Shown here in pieces: positions 1 through 7,021 of a DNA stretch of 15,728 bases. A program made the translations under genes and the position numbers. Source of the stretch: an uncultured Gammaproteobacteria bacterium (lineage in GTDB: Bacteria; Pseudomonadota; Gammaproteobacteria; Halothiobacillales; Halothiobacillaceae); NCBI GenBank assembly GCA_938004235.1, contig CALKWL010000011.1, positions 1-15,728 of the forward strand, in the 5' to 3' direction. Below the pieces are notes generated by a model, which did no database searches, was not told the origin of the DNA, and saw only the letters and a program-made list of their open reading frames with translations. The number at the start of each line of letters is the position of its first letter. The stretch's first letter is position 1.

Positions 1-51
1 CGTCGACCACCAAGATCTACACTCTTTCCCTACACGACGCTCTTCCGATCT
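1..51 (+). other. Illumina P5/TruSeq universal adapter (artefact)
   Basis: The stretch reads as the Illumina universal adapter and ends in the standard ACGCTCTTCCGATCT ligation end at base 51. It differs from the canonical oligonucleotide at about two bases near its outer end (T at 3, A at 12). It is untrimmed library sequence, not biology. Genuine sequence begins at 52, inside a coding region. The reverse complement of the same adapter closes the other end. Confidence 0.97.
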
Positions 52-556
52 CGAACTCCATCGGATCTTCGATGGTAAGCACATGCCCCGTCAGATTGCG
101 GATACGGTAATCCAGCATGGCGGACAGAGTTGAGGATTTCCCCGAGCCGGTGGCGCCGACCACGAGGATCAACCCATGCTTTTCCATCACCAGATCGCGC
201 AGAGTCAACGGCAAGCGCAGCTCTTCAAATGACGGAATTTTTTCCTTAATGTGGCGAATCACCAAGGCCACTTCGCCGCGCTGGACAAACACGTTGACGC
301 GATAACGCCCTCTCCCCTCCAGAGACATCGCCAGGTTGAGCTCAAGGTCACGTTCGAAGCGGGCAAGCTGCTCTGCGCTCAAGAGCGGGTAGATCATCCC
401 CTTCACCTCGCCGGGCTTGAGCTTGTCCTGACCGATCGCCCGAAGCTCGCCTTCGATTTTCACCTGCGGCGGAGCGCCCACGGTAAAAAACAGATCCGAG
501 CCGCCGCGTTCGGAAAGCAGACGGAGGTAGGGATCCAGGGTTGGTTGCGTACTCAT
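52..556 (-). CDS. PilT/PilU-family type IV pilus retraction ATPase, third paralogue (3' end missing)
   Basis: This is the N-terminal 168 residues of a PilT/PilU-type hexameric ATPase, which works at the inner-membrane base of type IV pili and powers pilus retraction. Visible features are the PAS-like N-terminal domain with GGSDLFFTVGAPP (residues 18-30), a Walker A motif GATGSGKSS (134-142) and the Asp-box start TIEDPMEF (161-168). Walker B and the His box, and the rest of the roughly 350-residue family length, lie beyond the contig edge. The start ATG at 556 is preceded by a GAGGT Shine-Dalgarno that sits at the stop of pilU, only 4 bases away, so the two are translationally linked. It is closer to PilU than to PilT (SDLF.TVGAPP, IPSFEELRLP, VVGATGSGKSS) but distinct from the neighbouring pilU. 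Reading on into the adapter gives a false tail, EIGRASCRERV, and a false stop at 17. Confidence 0.93.
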
Positions 557-560
557 CGGG

Positions 561-1733
561 TTACCTCAGGTTCATTCCGCCATGGTGGGCGTCTTCCTCG
601 CGAATCGACATGCTGTCCGTTTCGCCCAGAAGATCGCGCGTGCGTCCGCGCTTGCTGTTGAGCTTGATGGCGATACGCAAGTCATTCACCGAGTCGGCGC
701 TGCGCAACGCTTCTTCGTAGTTAATAAGCCCGCCCTCGTACAAGTCGAACAGATGCTGGTCGAAAGTCTGCATTCCATGCTCGCGTGAGCGCTTGATGAG
801 ATCCTTCATCTCATGCACCTTGCCCTCGAAGATCAGATCCTGCATCAAGGGTGTGTTAATCAAAATCTCAACAGCCGGAACGCGACCGGCGCCATCCTCA
901 CGACGCACCAGACGCTGCGAAATCACCGCCTTGAGATTCAGCGACAAATCCATCAGCAACTGCCCGCGCCGCTCTTCCGGGAAGAAGTTGATGATGCGAT
1001 CCAGTGCCTGGTTGGTATTGTTAGCATGCAACGTGGTCAAGCACAGATGCCCGGTTTCGGCAAAGGCAATGGCGTGATCCATGGTCTCGCGCTCACGCAC
1101 CTCACCGATCAGAATCACATCCGGCGCCTGGCGCAGGGTGTTTTTCAGCGCGACTTCATAACTTTCGGTGTCCACGCCGACTTCCCGCTGGGTCACGATG
1201 CACTTCTGGTGCTGGTGCACGAATTCAATCGGGTCTTCGATGGTAACGATATGCCCCTGCGAGTTGGCATTGCGGTAACCGACCATGGCCGCCAGCGAGC
1301 TGGATTTACCCGAACTGGTTGCGCCCACAAAAATAATCAGTCCGCGCTTGGTCATCGACAGCTCGCGCAGCTGCGGAGGCAGGCGCAGCTCTTCAAAGCT
1401 TGGAATATCATGTCGAATCAGACGCAGCACCATACCCACCGAACCGCGCTGGTTAAACGCATTCACACGGAAACGCGCAACCCCAGGCAGGGCAATCGCG
1501 AAGTTGATCTCACGGTGCCGCTCGAACTCTGACAGCTGCTTATCGTTCATGATGGAACGCGTCAGAATTTCGCTGTGCGTTTGCGACAGCGCCTGGGTGG
1601 TGAGCGGGCTGATCAGACCGTTCAGTTTGACGCTGGGCGGCGCTCCGACCGTTACAAAAAGATCGGAGGCATTAAGCTCAATCACGCGCCGCAATAGGTC
1701 GTGGACGTAGCTGATGGCCTGATTGTGATCCAT
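561..1733 (-). CDS. pilU: PilU, type IV pilus accessory retraction ATPase
   Basis: PilU is the accessory retraction motor that works with PilT at the cytoplasmic face of the type IV pilus machine. The 390-residue product carries Walker A GATSSGKSS (137-145), the Asp box VTIEDPIEFVHQHQ (163-176), Walker B APDVILIGEVRE (203-214) and the His box TGHLCLTTLHANN (227-239). The diagnostic PilU stretch TQREVGVDTESYEVALKNTL (181-200) matches the Pseudomonas protein as I remember it. A poorly conserved charged tail after about residue 358 is also typical of PilU and absent from PilT. Start ATG at 1733 is supported by TGAGGGAAAG just upstream. It follows pilT by 61 bases and is followed after 4 bases by a third paralogue. 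The fourth Walker A residue is Ser where Gly is usual; the motif still fits GxxxxGK[ST], so activity is expected. Confidence 0.95.
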   Translation of the reverse strand: MDHNQAISYVHDLLRRVIELNASDLFVTVGAPPSVKLNGLISPLTTQALSQTHSEILTRSIMNDKQLSEFERHREINFAIALPGVARFRVNAFNQRGSVGMVLRLIRHDIPSFEELRLPPQLRELSMTKRGLIIFVGATSSGKSSSLAAMVGYRNANSQGHIVTIEDPIEFVHQHQKCIVTQREVGVDTESYEVALKNTLRQAPDVILIGEVRERETMDHAIAFAETGHLCLTTLHANNTNQALDRIINFFPEERRGQLLMDLSLNLKAVISQRLVRREDGAGRVPAVEILINTPLMQDLIFEGKVHEMKDLIKRSREHGMQTFDQHLFDLYEGGLINYEEALRSADSVNDLRIAIKLNSKRGRTRDLLGETDSMSIREEDAHHGGMNLR

Positions 1734-1755
1734 AACTTTCCCTCAAATCATCCCC

Positions 1756-1787
1756 GGCCAATCACTCTTGGCCAACGTGAAATCACG
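1756..1787 (-). other. Intercistronic inverted repeats between pilT and pilU
   Basis: Two small palindromes lie side by side in the 61-base pilT-pilU gap. One is GGCCAA (1756-1761) facing TTGGCC (1768-1773) across a 6-base loop; the other is CGTGA-AA-TCACG (1776-1787). No T-run follows either on the minus strand, so I do not call a terminator. An RNA processing or stabilising hairpin that sets pilT:pilU stoichiometry is possible but unproven. Confidence 0.35.
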
Positions 1788-1794
1788 CCGAAAA

Positions 1795-2832
1795 TCAGCT
1801 GAAGTCCGCCTTGTTCATGGCCGCGTTGCGCGCAGACTCGCGCGTAATGACATTGCGCGCCAACAAATCCTTCAGGTTTTGGTCAAGCGTCTGCATTCCC
1901 ATGGCCTGCCCGGTTTGAATGGCGGAATACATCTGCGCAATCTTGTTTTCACGAATCAGGTTACGAATCGCCGGCGTGCCGATCATGATTTCATGCGCAG
2001 CAATTCGCCCGCCCCCCACCTTCTTGAGCAGGGTTTGCGAGATAACCGCGCGCAACGACTCGGAGAGCATGGCGCGCACCATGTCCTTTTCCGCCGCCGG
2101 GAACACGTCCACGATACGGTCGATGGTTTTCGCAGCGCTGCTGGTGTGCAGGGTGCCGAACACCAAGTGACCGGTCTCCGCGCCGGTGAGAGCCAAGCGG
2201 ATGGTTTCCAGGTCGCGCATCTCGCCCACCAGGATCACATCCGGGTCTTCACGCAGTGCCGAACGCAGCGCATTGTTGAAGCTATGCGTATCACGATGCA
2301 CTTCACGCTGGTTAATCAGCGCCTTTTTGCTCTGGTGGACGAATTCGATCGGGTCTTCAATGGTCAGGATGTGCGAATAATCCTTCTCATTGATGTAGTT
2401 AATCATCGCCGCCAGGGTGGTGGACTTGCCCGAGCCGGTCGGCCCAGTCACCAGCACGATGCCGCGCGGCTGTTCGGAAATTTCCTTGAAAATCTTCGGC
2501 GCGCCCAGCTCTTCAAGCGTCAATACTTTGCTGGGAATGGTACGCATCACCACGCCTGCGCCGCGGTTCTGCACGTAGGCGTTCACACGGAAGCGCGCCA
2601 GACCGGGAATTTCAAACGAGAAGTCTGTTTCCAGATTATCCTCATACTCCTTGCGTTGCTTATCGTTCATGATGTCGTACACCATGGCGTGGACGTCCTG
2701 ATGGGACAAGGCTGGCGCGTTAATGCGGCGAATGTCGCCATCCACACGGATCATGGGCGGCTCGCCGGCGGACAAATGCAAGTCCGAGGCGCCATTTTTT
2801 ACCGAAAAAGCCAATAAGGTTTCAATATCCAC
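1795..2832 (-). CDS. pilT: PilT, type IV pilus retraction ATPase
   Basis: PilT is the hexameric ATPase that depolymerises type IV pili, driving twitching motility and DNA uptake. In the 345-residue product, Walker A GPTGSGKST is at about 130-138, the Asp box TIEDPIEF at 157-164, Walker B DPDVILVGEMRD at 196-207, the His box TGHLVFGTLHTSSA at 220-233, and the C-terminal AIRNLIRE motif needed for retraction at 288-295. Sequence and length match classical PilT (about 344 residues). I place the start at GTG 2832, giving (M)DIETLLAF as in Pseudomonas PilT, with GGGGTG a few bases upstream. A TTG at 2847 is in frame but would add five unlikely residues. It is the first gene of the pilT-pilU-third paralogue run and is divergent from yggS. 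Confidence 0.96.
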   Translation of the reverse strand: MDIETLLAFSVKNGASDLHLSAGEPPMIRVDGDIRRINAPALSHQDVHAMVYDIMNDKQRKEYEDNLETDFSFEIPGLARFRVNAYVQNRGAGVVMRTIPSKVLTLEELGAPKIFKEISEQPRGIVLVTGPTGSGKSTTLAAMINYINEKDYSHILTIEDPIEFVHQSKKALINQREVHRDTHSFNNALRSALREDPDVILVGEMRDLETIRLALTGAETGHLVFGTLHTSSAAKTIDRIVDVFPAAEKDMVRAMLSESLRAVISQTLLKKVGGGRIAAHEIMIGTPAIRNLIRENKIAQMYSAIQTGQAMGMQTLDQNLKDLLARNVITRESARNAAMNKADFS

Positions 2833-2973
2833 GAGACACCCCGACAATATGCGTGTTTGTTTGCTTGTTTCAATCCGCGCCCAAGCTCATGCTCCGGACG
2901 ATAAGCCGCCAACCCGTCGCGTAGCTGTGTTGTCCAACGCGACAACTCCCGGAGGGGAGTATTTCAAATCAAC
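2833..2973. promoter_or_regulatory. Divergent intergenic region pilT / yggS
   Basis: This 141-base gap must hold the promoters of both the minus-strand pil genes and the plus-strand yggS-metW run. It contains a perfect inverted repeat GTTGTC-caacgc-GACAAC (2929-2946) shortly before a GGAGGGGAG purine block (2951-2959) that probably serves as the yggS ribosome-binding site. The repeat could be an operator or a leader hairpin. I see no convincing sigma-70 or sigma-54 box pair for either direction. Confidence 0.4.
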
Positions 2974-3747
2974 ATGGTGTTCCGAATGAATGTTACGACC
3001 ACCGCGAACGAAGGTACTGCCCAAACCTGCTTAACGCAAGCCACAAACACGCCCGAAGCGTCTCTGTGCCTGCGTATTCGCGCAATTTTCCAGCGGGTTG
3101 CCAAAGCGACGCCGCCCGCCAGTGACGCGACCCGCCCCCCCCGCATCCTCGCCGTCAGCAAAACCGTCAGCGCGGAGCGCATACGCCAGGCCTATACCTG
3201 CGGGCAGCGCGCCTTTGGCGAAAGCTATGTACAGGAGGCGCGCCCCAAGCAAGAAGCGCTGAGAGATCTTGCCATTGAGTGGCATTTTATCGGCCCGATT
3301 CAGGCCAACAAAACCCGCCCGCTCGCCGAACACTTTGCCTGGGTGCACAGCGTTGACCGCCTGCGTATTGCCGAACGATTGAGCCAACAGCGCCCTGTCG
3401 AGCTACCGCCACTCAATATCTGCATCCAAATCAATATCGACCGCGAGCCGAGCAAGTCTGGCGTACTGCCAGAAGAGCTGCCCGCGCTTGCACACCGCGT
3501 CGCCGTCCTGCCTCATCTGCGCCTGCGCGGGCTGATGGCGATCCCCCGCCCGAGTACGAATCCTGACGAGCAGGCCGACAGCTTCCGCCGGGTGCGCCAG
3601 TTACTGGACAATCTGCGCTCCGAAGGACTTGCGCTCGACACCCTGTCCATGGGCATGTCGGACGACCTTGAAGCCGCTGTCGCTCAAGGTGCAACATGGG
3701 TGCGCATCGGCACGGCGATTTTTGGCGCTCGCCCTGCATCCTTTTAA
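2974..3747 (+). CDS. yggS: YggS/PLPBP-family pyridoxal-phosphate homeostasis protein
   Basis: A fold-type III PLP-binding protein without known catalysis, which buffers cellular vitamin B6 and affects amino-acid balance. In the 257-residue product the PLP lysine is K63 in ILAVSKT (58-64). Other family landmarks are FGESYVQEA (81-89), WHFIGPIQANKTR (103-115), VHSVDRL (124-130), the phosphate-binding end LDTLSMGMSDD (221-231) and VRIGTAIFGAR (243-253). The family is usually about 230 residues; here roughly 20-25 unconserved residues precede the first helix. ATG 2974, GTG 2977 and ATG 2986 are all possible starts. The GGAGGGGAG block lies 14 bases before 2974, rather far, so the exact N-terminus is uncertain. 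It is first in the run yggS-proC-yggT-metX-metW; the yggS-proC pairing is very common. Confidence 0.94.
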   Translation: MVFRMNVTTTANEGTAQTCLTQATNTPEASLCLRIRAIFQRVAKATPPASDATRPPRILAVSKTVSAERIRQAYTCGQRAFGESYVQEARPKQEALRDLAIEWHFIGPIQANKTRPLAEHFAWVHSVDRLRIAERLSQQRPVELPPLNICIQINIDREPSKSGVLPEELPALAHRVAVLPHLRLRGLMAIPRPSTNPDEQADSFRRVRQLLDNLRSEGLALDTLSMGMSDDLEAAVAQGATWVRIGTAIFGARPASF

Positions 3748-3783
3748 AATGACTGTCATCAAAACTCATCTGGAACTCACACC

Positions 3784-4602
3784 ATGACTCCCTTCATCAG
3801 CTTTATCGGCGGCGGCAATATGGCGCGCGCCCTCGTCAGCGGCCTGTTGCGCAACGCCCATCCCGCCAATCGCATCTGCGTTTCCGACCCGAACACTGAG
3901 GCTCGCGAGCTATTTGCTGCGCAAGGCATCTGCGTTTTGGGCGACAACAGCCAAGCGCTCGAACAAGCCAACGTCATCGTGCTCGCCGTTAAACCTCAAA
4001 ACCTCGCCGACGTCGCCCGCCAACTGGCGCCCGGTCTGCGCCCGGAACAAGTGGTTATCAGCATCGCCGCCGGCGTGCGTATCGACACCCTGCGCCGCTG
4101 GCTGGGCGGCCATAGCCGCATCGTACGCGTCATGCCCAACACGCCCGCGCTGGTGCAGGCGGGCGCAACAGGTTTGTATGCCCCCGATGAAGTCAGCGCC
4201 GATGAACGCGCCCTGGCCGAATCCCTGCTGCGCGCTGTGGGCGTGTGCGTCTGGGTGGACAGCGAAGCCTTGCTCGATAGCGTCACCGCCCTCTCGGGCA
4301 GCGGCCCGGCCTATGCGTTCCTGGTCATGGAAGCCATGCAGTCCGCCGGGGAAAAACTCGGTCTGGATGCCGCCACGGCACGCCTGCTGACGCTGGAAAC
4401 CCTGCTCGGCGCGGCGCGCCTTGCACTGGAATCCAACGAAGAGCCCGCCACCCTGCGCGCCCGCGTCACCTCCAAGGGAGGCACCACCGAGCGCGGCATT
4501 GCCGCGCTCGAAGAGGCTGGCCTGCTTGCCGCCTTTGAAAACGCGCTCAAAGCCGCCCGCGACCGCGCCGACGAACTGGCCGCGCTGCTGGATCAAGCCT
4601 GA
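3784..4602 (+). CDS. proC: Pyrroline-5-carboxylate reductase
   Basis: ProC catalyses the last step of proline synthesis, reducing 1-pyrroline-5-carboxylate to L-proline with NAD(P)H in the cytosol. The 272-residue product has normal length. The N-terminal Rossmann glycine motif is FIGGGNMA (7-14), followed by the cofactor loop LAVKPQ (67-72) and RVMPNTPA (115-122). The C-terminal dimerisation and substrate half carries ALSGSGPAYAF (169-179) and the signature VTSKGGTTE (228-236). It starts 36 bases after yggS, and its TGA stop overlaps the ATG of yggT in a TGATG arrangement, pointing to coupled translation. Confidence 0.97.
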   Translation: MTPFISFIGGGNMARALVSGLLRNAHPANRICVSDPNTEARELFAAQGICVLGDNSQALEQANVIVLAVKPQNLADVARQLAPGLRPEQVVISIAAGVRIDTLRRWLGGHSRIVRVMPNTPALVQAGATGLYAPDEVSADERALAESLLRAVGVCVWVDSEALLDSVTALSGSGPAYAFLVMEAMQSAGEKLGLDAATARLLTLETLLGAARLALESNEEPATLRARVTSKGGTTERGIAALEEAGLLAAFENALKAARDRADELAALLDQA

Positions 4603-5165
4603 TGGATGCCGTTATGACCCAACCGCTGGTGCTCGTGCTGCGCATGATTTTTGATCTGGCGATCATTTTCCTGCTCATGCGCTTTTCCTTGCAGCTGGCG
4701 CGCGCCGATTTCTACAACCCGGTCAGCCAGGCCGTCGTGCGCCTGACCAACCCGCTACTTGCCCCCTTGCGCCGCGTGATTCCGCCCGTCAAGGGTCAGG
4801 ACAGCGCCGCGCTGGTACTGGCCTATATACTCGCCCTGGTGTTCCTGCTGGTCGCCTACAGCGTCACAGGCGGCATTCCCAACCCGCTGCTGTTGCTGGC
4901 GCTCGCGCCGTTGCACCTGCTGGAAATCATCCTCGACATGCTGTTCTGGGGCGTCATTATTCATGCCATCCTCAGCTGGTTTCCCAATGCCCAGGGCGCC
5001 CCTGCCGCACGCGTACTCGATCAGCTCATAACACCGCTGCTCACGCCGATTCGACGCATCATCCCCGATCTTGGCGGCATCGACCTCTCCCCCATCGCCC
5101 TTTTGTTGTTGGTGCAGATCATCAAAATCAGCGTCGTACCGATTCTGGTCAATCTACTGGTGTGA
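4602..5165 (+). CDS. yggT: YggT-family integral membrane protein
   Basis: A small inner-membrane protein with two YGGT repeats. Each half has a hydrophobic helix pair around an amphipathic segment: FYNPVSQAVVRLTNPLLAPL (37-56), then LDQLITPLLTPIRRIIP (139-155) followed by LGGIDLSPI (157-165). The 187-residue length matches the two-repeat proteobacterial form. The molecular function is not firmly established; links to osmotic tolerance and to cell-division or envelope organisation have been proposed for relatives. ATG 4602 shares its A with the proC stop; ATG 4614 (residue 5) is an alternative start. The steady position between proC and metX is typical of gammaproteobacteria. Confidence 0.93.
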   Translation: MDAVMTQPLVLVLRMIFDLAIIFLLMRFSLQLARADFYNPVSQAVVRLTNPLLAPLRRVIPPVKGQDSAALVLAYILALVFLLVAYSVTGGIPNPLLLLALAPLHLLEIILDMLFWGVIIHAILSWFPNAQGAPAARVLDQLITPLLTPIRRIIPDLGGIDLSPIALLLLVQIIKISVVPILVNLLV

Positions 5166-5220
5166 CACGCCCTGCCCTGCGCGTTACCATCCCCATTCAT
5201 TTTTTGACTATTCTCGCCTC

Positions 5221-6369
5221 ATGCCCGCCACCCTGCCCCCGGATTCCGTCGGACTGGTCATTCCCCAGCCCCTGCATTTTGACGAACCGCTCGAACTCGA
5301 CAGCGGCAAAACCCTGCCGCATTACGACTTGGTCGTCGAAACCTATGGCGAGCTGAATGCCACACGCAGCAACGCCGTGCTCATCTGTCATGCACTTTCC
5401 GGCGACCATCACGCGGCGGGCTACCACAGCATGAACGACCGCAAACCCGGCTGGTGGGACTCGGCCATCGGACCCGGCAAACCGATTGATACCACGCGCT
5501 TTTTTGTCGTCTGCCTCAATAACCTGGGCGGCTGCAAGGGCAGCACCGGCCCAACCTCAATCAATCCCGAGACTGGACGCATTTTCGGTGCCGACTTTCC
5601 CATGGTCACGGTCAACGACTGGGTGCGCAGCCAGGAACGCCTGATGCACAGTCTTGGCATTGTGCAATGGGCGGCGGTGATCGGCGGCAGCCTGGGCGGG
5701 ATGCAGGTCATGCAATGGGCCATCAGCTTCCCGCAGGCGCTGCGCCATGCGCTGGTGATTGCCGCTGCGCCCAAGCTTTCGGCGCAAAACATCGCCTTCA
5801 ACGAAGTGGCGCGCCAATCCATTTTTGCCGACCCGGATTTTCACGACGGCCACTACCTTGAACACGACACCCTGCCGCGCAAGGGGCTGATGCTGGCGCG
5901 GATGCTGGGACACATTACCTACCTCTCCGACGACGCCATGCGCGCCAAATTTGGCCGCGAACTGCGCGCCGGAAAAATCAATTTCGGCTTTGATGTCGAA
6001 TTTCAGGTGGAAAGCTATCTGCGCTACCAGGGTGCGAGTTTTGTTGATCGTTTCGATGCCAACACCTATTTGCTGATGACCAAGGCACTCGACTACTTCG
6101 ACCCGGCAGGCGAGTTCGAACACGATCTTGCACGCGCCTTTGCCGCCACCGAAGCCGAATTTCTGGTCGCCGCCTTCACCACCGACTGGCGCTTTTCGCC
6201 CGCGCGCTCGCATGAAATCGTCAAAGCCCTGCTCAAAGCGGGCAAGCGCGTCACCTACGCCGAAATCGAATCCGAGCACGGCCACGACGCCTTCCTGGTA
6301 CCGATTCCCGATTACATGAACGTCTTCCGCGCCTACATGGGGCGGGTGAGCACGGAGGCTCAGGCATGA
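5221..6369 (+). CDS. metX: MetX homoserine O-acyltransferase (probably O-succinyltransferase)
   Basis: An alpha/beta-hydrolase-fold enzyme that acylates homoserine, the first committed step of methionine synthesis. The 382-residue product shows the nucleophile elbow GGSLGG with Ser157, the acid Asp322 in TTDWRFSP, and His355 in SEHGHDAFL, completing the triad. NNLGGCKGSTGP (100-111) and RFDANTYLLM (277-286) are other family blocks. In gammaproteobacteria with this gene order the enzyme usually prefers succinyl-CoA, and the DWRFSPARS context resembles those members; acetyl-CoA use cannot be excluded from sequence alone. I start at ATG 5221 (MPATLPPDSVGLV), which matches the conserved N-terminus. 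The frame stays open upstream to 5071 but that part overlaps yggT. No clear Shine-Dalgarno is seen. metW follows closely. Confidence 0.95.
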   Translation: MPATLPPDSVGLVIPQPLHFDEPLELDSGKTLPHYDLVVETYGELNATRSNAVLICHALSGDHHAAGYHSMNDRKPGWWDSAIGPGKPIDTTRFFVVCLNNLGGCKGSTGPTSINPETGRIFGADFPMVTVNDWVRSQERLMHSLGIVQWAAVIGGSLGGMQVMQWAISFPQALRHALVIAAAPKLSAQNIAFNEVARQSIFADPDFHDGHYLEHDTLPRKGLMLARMLGHITYLSDDAMRAKFGRELRAGKINFGFDVEFQVESYLRYQGASFVDRFDANTYLLMTKALDYFDPAGEFEHDLARAFAATEAEFLVAAFTTDWRFSPARSHEIVKALLKAGKRVTYAEIESEHGHDAFLVPIPDYMNVFRAYMGRVSTEAQA

Positions 6370-6383
6370 GAGCCAAGCAATGA
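6366..6383 (+). other. Five-codon mini-ORF linking metX and metW
   Basis: ATGAGAGCCAAGCAATGA encodes MRAKQ. Its ATG shares bases with the metX TGA stop (ATGA at 6366-6369), and its own TGA shares bases with the metW start (ATGA at 6380-6383). This could be a termination-reinitiation relay, or a chance by-product of the duplicated ATGAGAG string. Confidence 0.35.
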
Positions 6384-6976
6384 GAGTAGACCACGCCATT
6401 ATCAGCGACTGGATCAAGCCCAACAGCCGCGTGCTCGACCTGGGCTGCGGCGATTGCGCCCTGCTGCGCGAGCTGCGCCAGAGCCGCAACACCACCGGCT
6501 ACGGCCTGGAAATCAGCATCGACAAGCTCGCCAAATGCGTCGAAGGCGGCACGCCGGTGATTCAAGCCAACCTCGACCAGGGTCTGAGCCCATGGTTTGA
6601 GGCGCAGAGCTTCGATTACGTCATCATGACCCACACCCTGCAAGCCATGCGCCACCCCGAGCAGCTACTGAAGGAGATGCTGCACGTTGGCCGTGAAGCC
6701 ATCGTCACCTTCCCCAACATGGGCTACTGGAAAAACCGCCTGCAATTTGCCCTGGGCGGACGGATGCCGGTCACCAAAACCCTGCCCTACGGCTGGTTCG
6801 ACACCCCCAACATCCACCTCTGCACCGTGCGCGATTTCGAGGCGCTGTGCGAAGAATTGGACTTGCGCATCCTCGGTCGTGAAATGGTCGATAGCCAGCT
6901 GCAAAGCCGCCCGCTCATGCGCCTTGCGCCCAATCTACTGGCCGAAACGGCGGTCTATCGGCTGGCGGCGAAATAA
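6380..6976 (+). CDS. metW: MetW, SAM-dependent methyltransferase-fold partner of MetX
   Basis: MetW is a class I methyltransferase-fold protein nearly always encoded next to metX in proteobacteria. It is needed for methionine synthesis, apparently by supporting MetX; its own substrate is unclear. The 198-residue product has SAM motif I VLDLGCGDC (18-26), the acidic ribose contact region GLEIS (42-46), and the family-specific blocks FPNMGYWKNR (111-120) and PYGWFDTPNIH (136-146). Length is normal. ATG 6380 lies 10 bases after the metX stop, with only GAGAG as a weak ribosome-binding site, so coupling to metX translation is likely. It is the last gene of the plus-strand run and faces the membrane-protein gene across a hairpin. 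Confidence 0.95.
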   Translation: MRVDHAIISDWIKPNSRVLDLGCGDCALLRELRQSRNTTGYGLEISIDKLAKCVEGGTPVIQANLDQGLSPWFEAQSFDYVIMTHTLQAMRHPEQLLKEMLHVGREAIVTFPNMGYWKNRLQFALGGRMPVTKTLPYGWFDTPNIHLCTVRDFEALCEELDLRILGREMVDSQLQSRPLMRLAPNLLAETAVYRLAAK

Positions 6977-6978
6977 AA

Positions 6979-7001
6979 AACCCCGCGACTTTGGCGGGGT
7001 T
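6979..7001 (-). terminator. Rho-independent terminator between convergent genes
   Basis: AACCCCGC (6979-6986) pairs perfectly with GCGGGGTT (6994-7001) around a 7-base loop. On the minus strand the stem is followed by a T-run (complement of the A-run at 6975-6980), so it should end the membrane-protein transcript. On the plus strand no T-run follows, so termination of metW here would be weak. Confidence 0.8.
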
Positions 7002-7021
7002 ATGAGTGAAGTTGCAAGGTA

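Noticed and set aside
1..51. Terminal inverted repeat of a mobile element
   Set aside because: It is the Illumina universal adapter, present in reverse complement at the other end.
813..2817. Long plus-strand frames opposite pilU and pilT (239 and 349 codons)
   Set aside because: They are shadows of the pilus ATPase genes and share Arg/His/Gln-rich artefact composition.
2846..2873. TTGAAA/CATATT promoter-like boxes for pilT on the minus strand
   Set aside because: Spacing is acceptable (16 bases), but transcription would start within the GGGGTG ribosome-binding site of GTG 2832, so I do not call it.
5071..5220. Upstream extension of metX by 50 codons
   Set aside because: The extra part overlaps yggT in another frame and is Ser/Cys/Trp-rich; ATG 5221 gives the conserved N-terminus.
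6979..7001. Strong terminator for metW on the plus strand
   Set aside because: The stem is good but no T-run follows on the plus strand; it fits the minus-strand gene much better.
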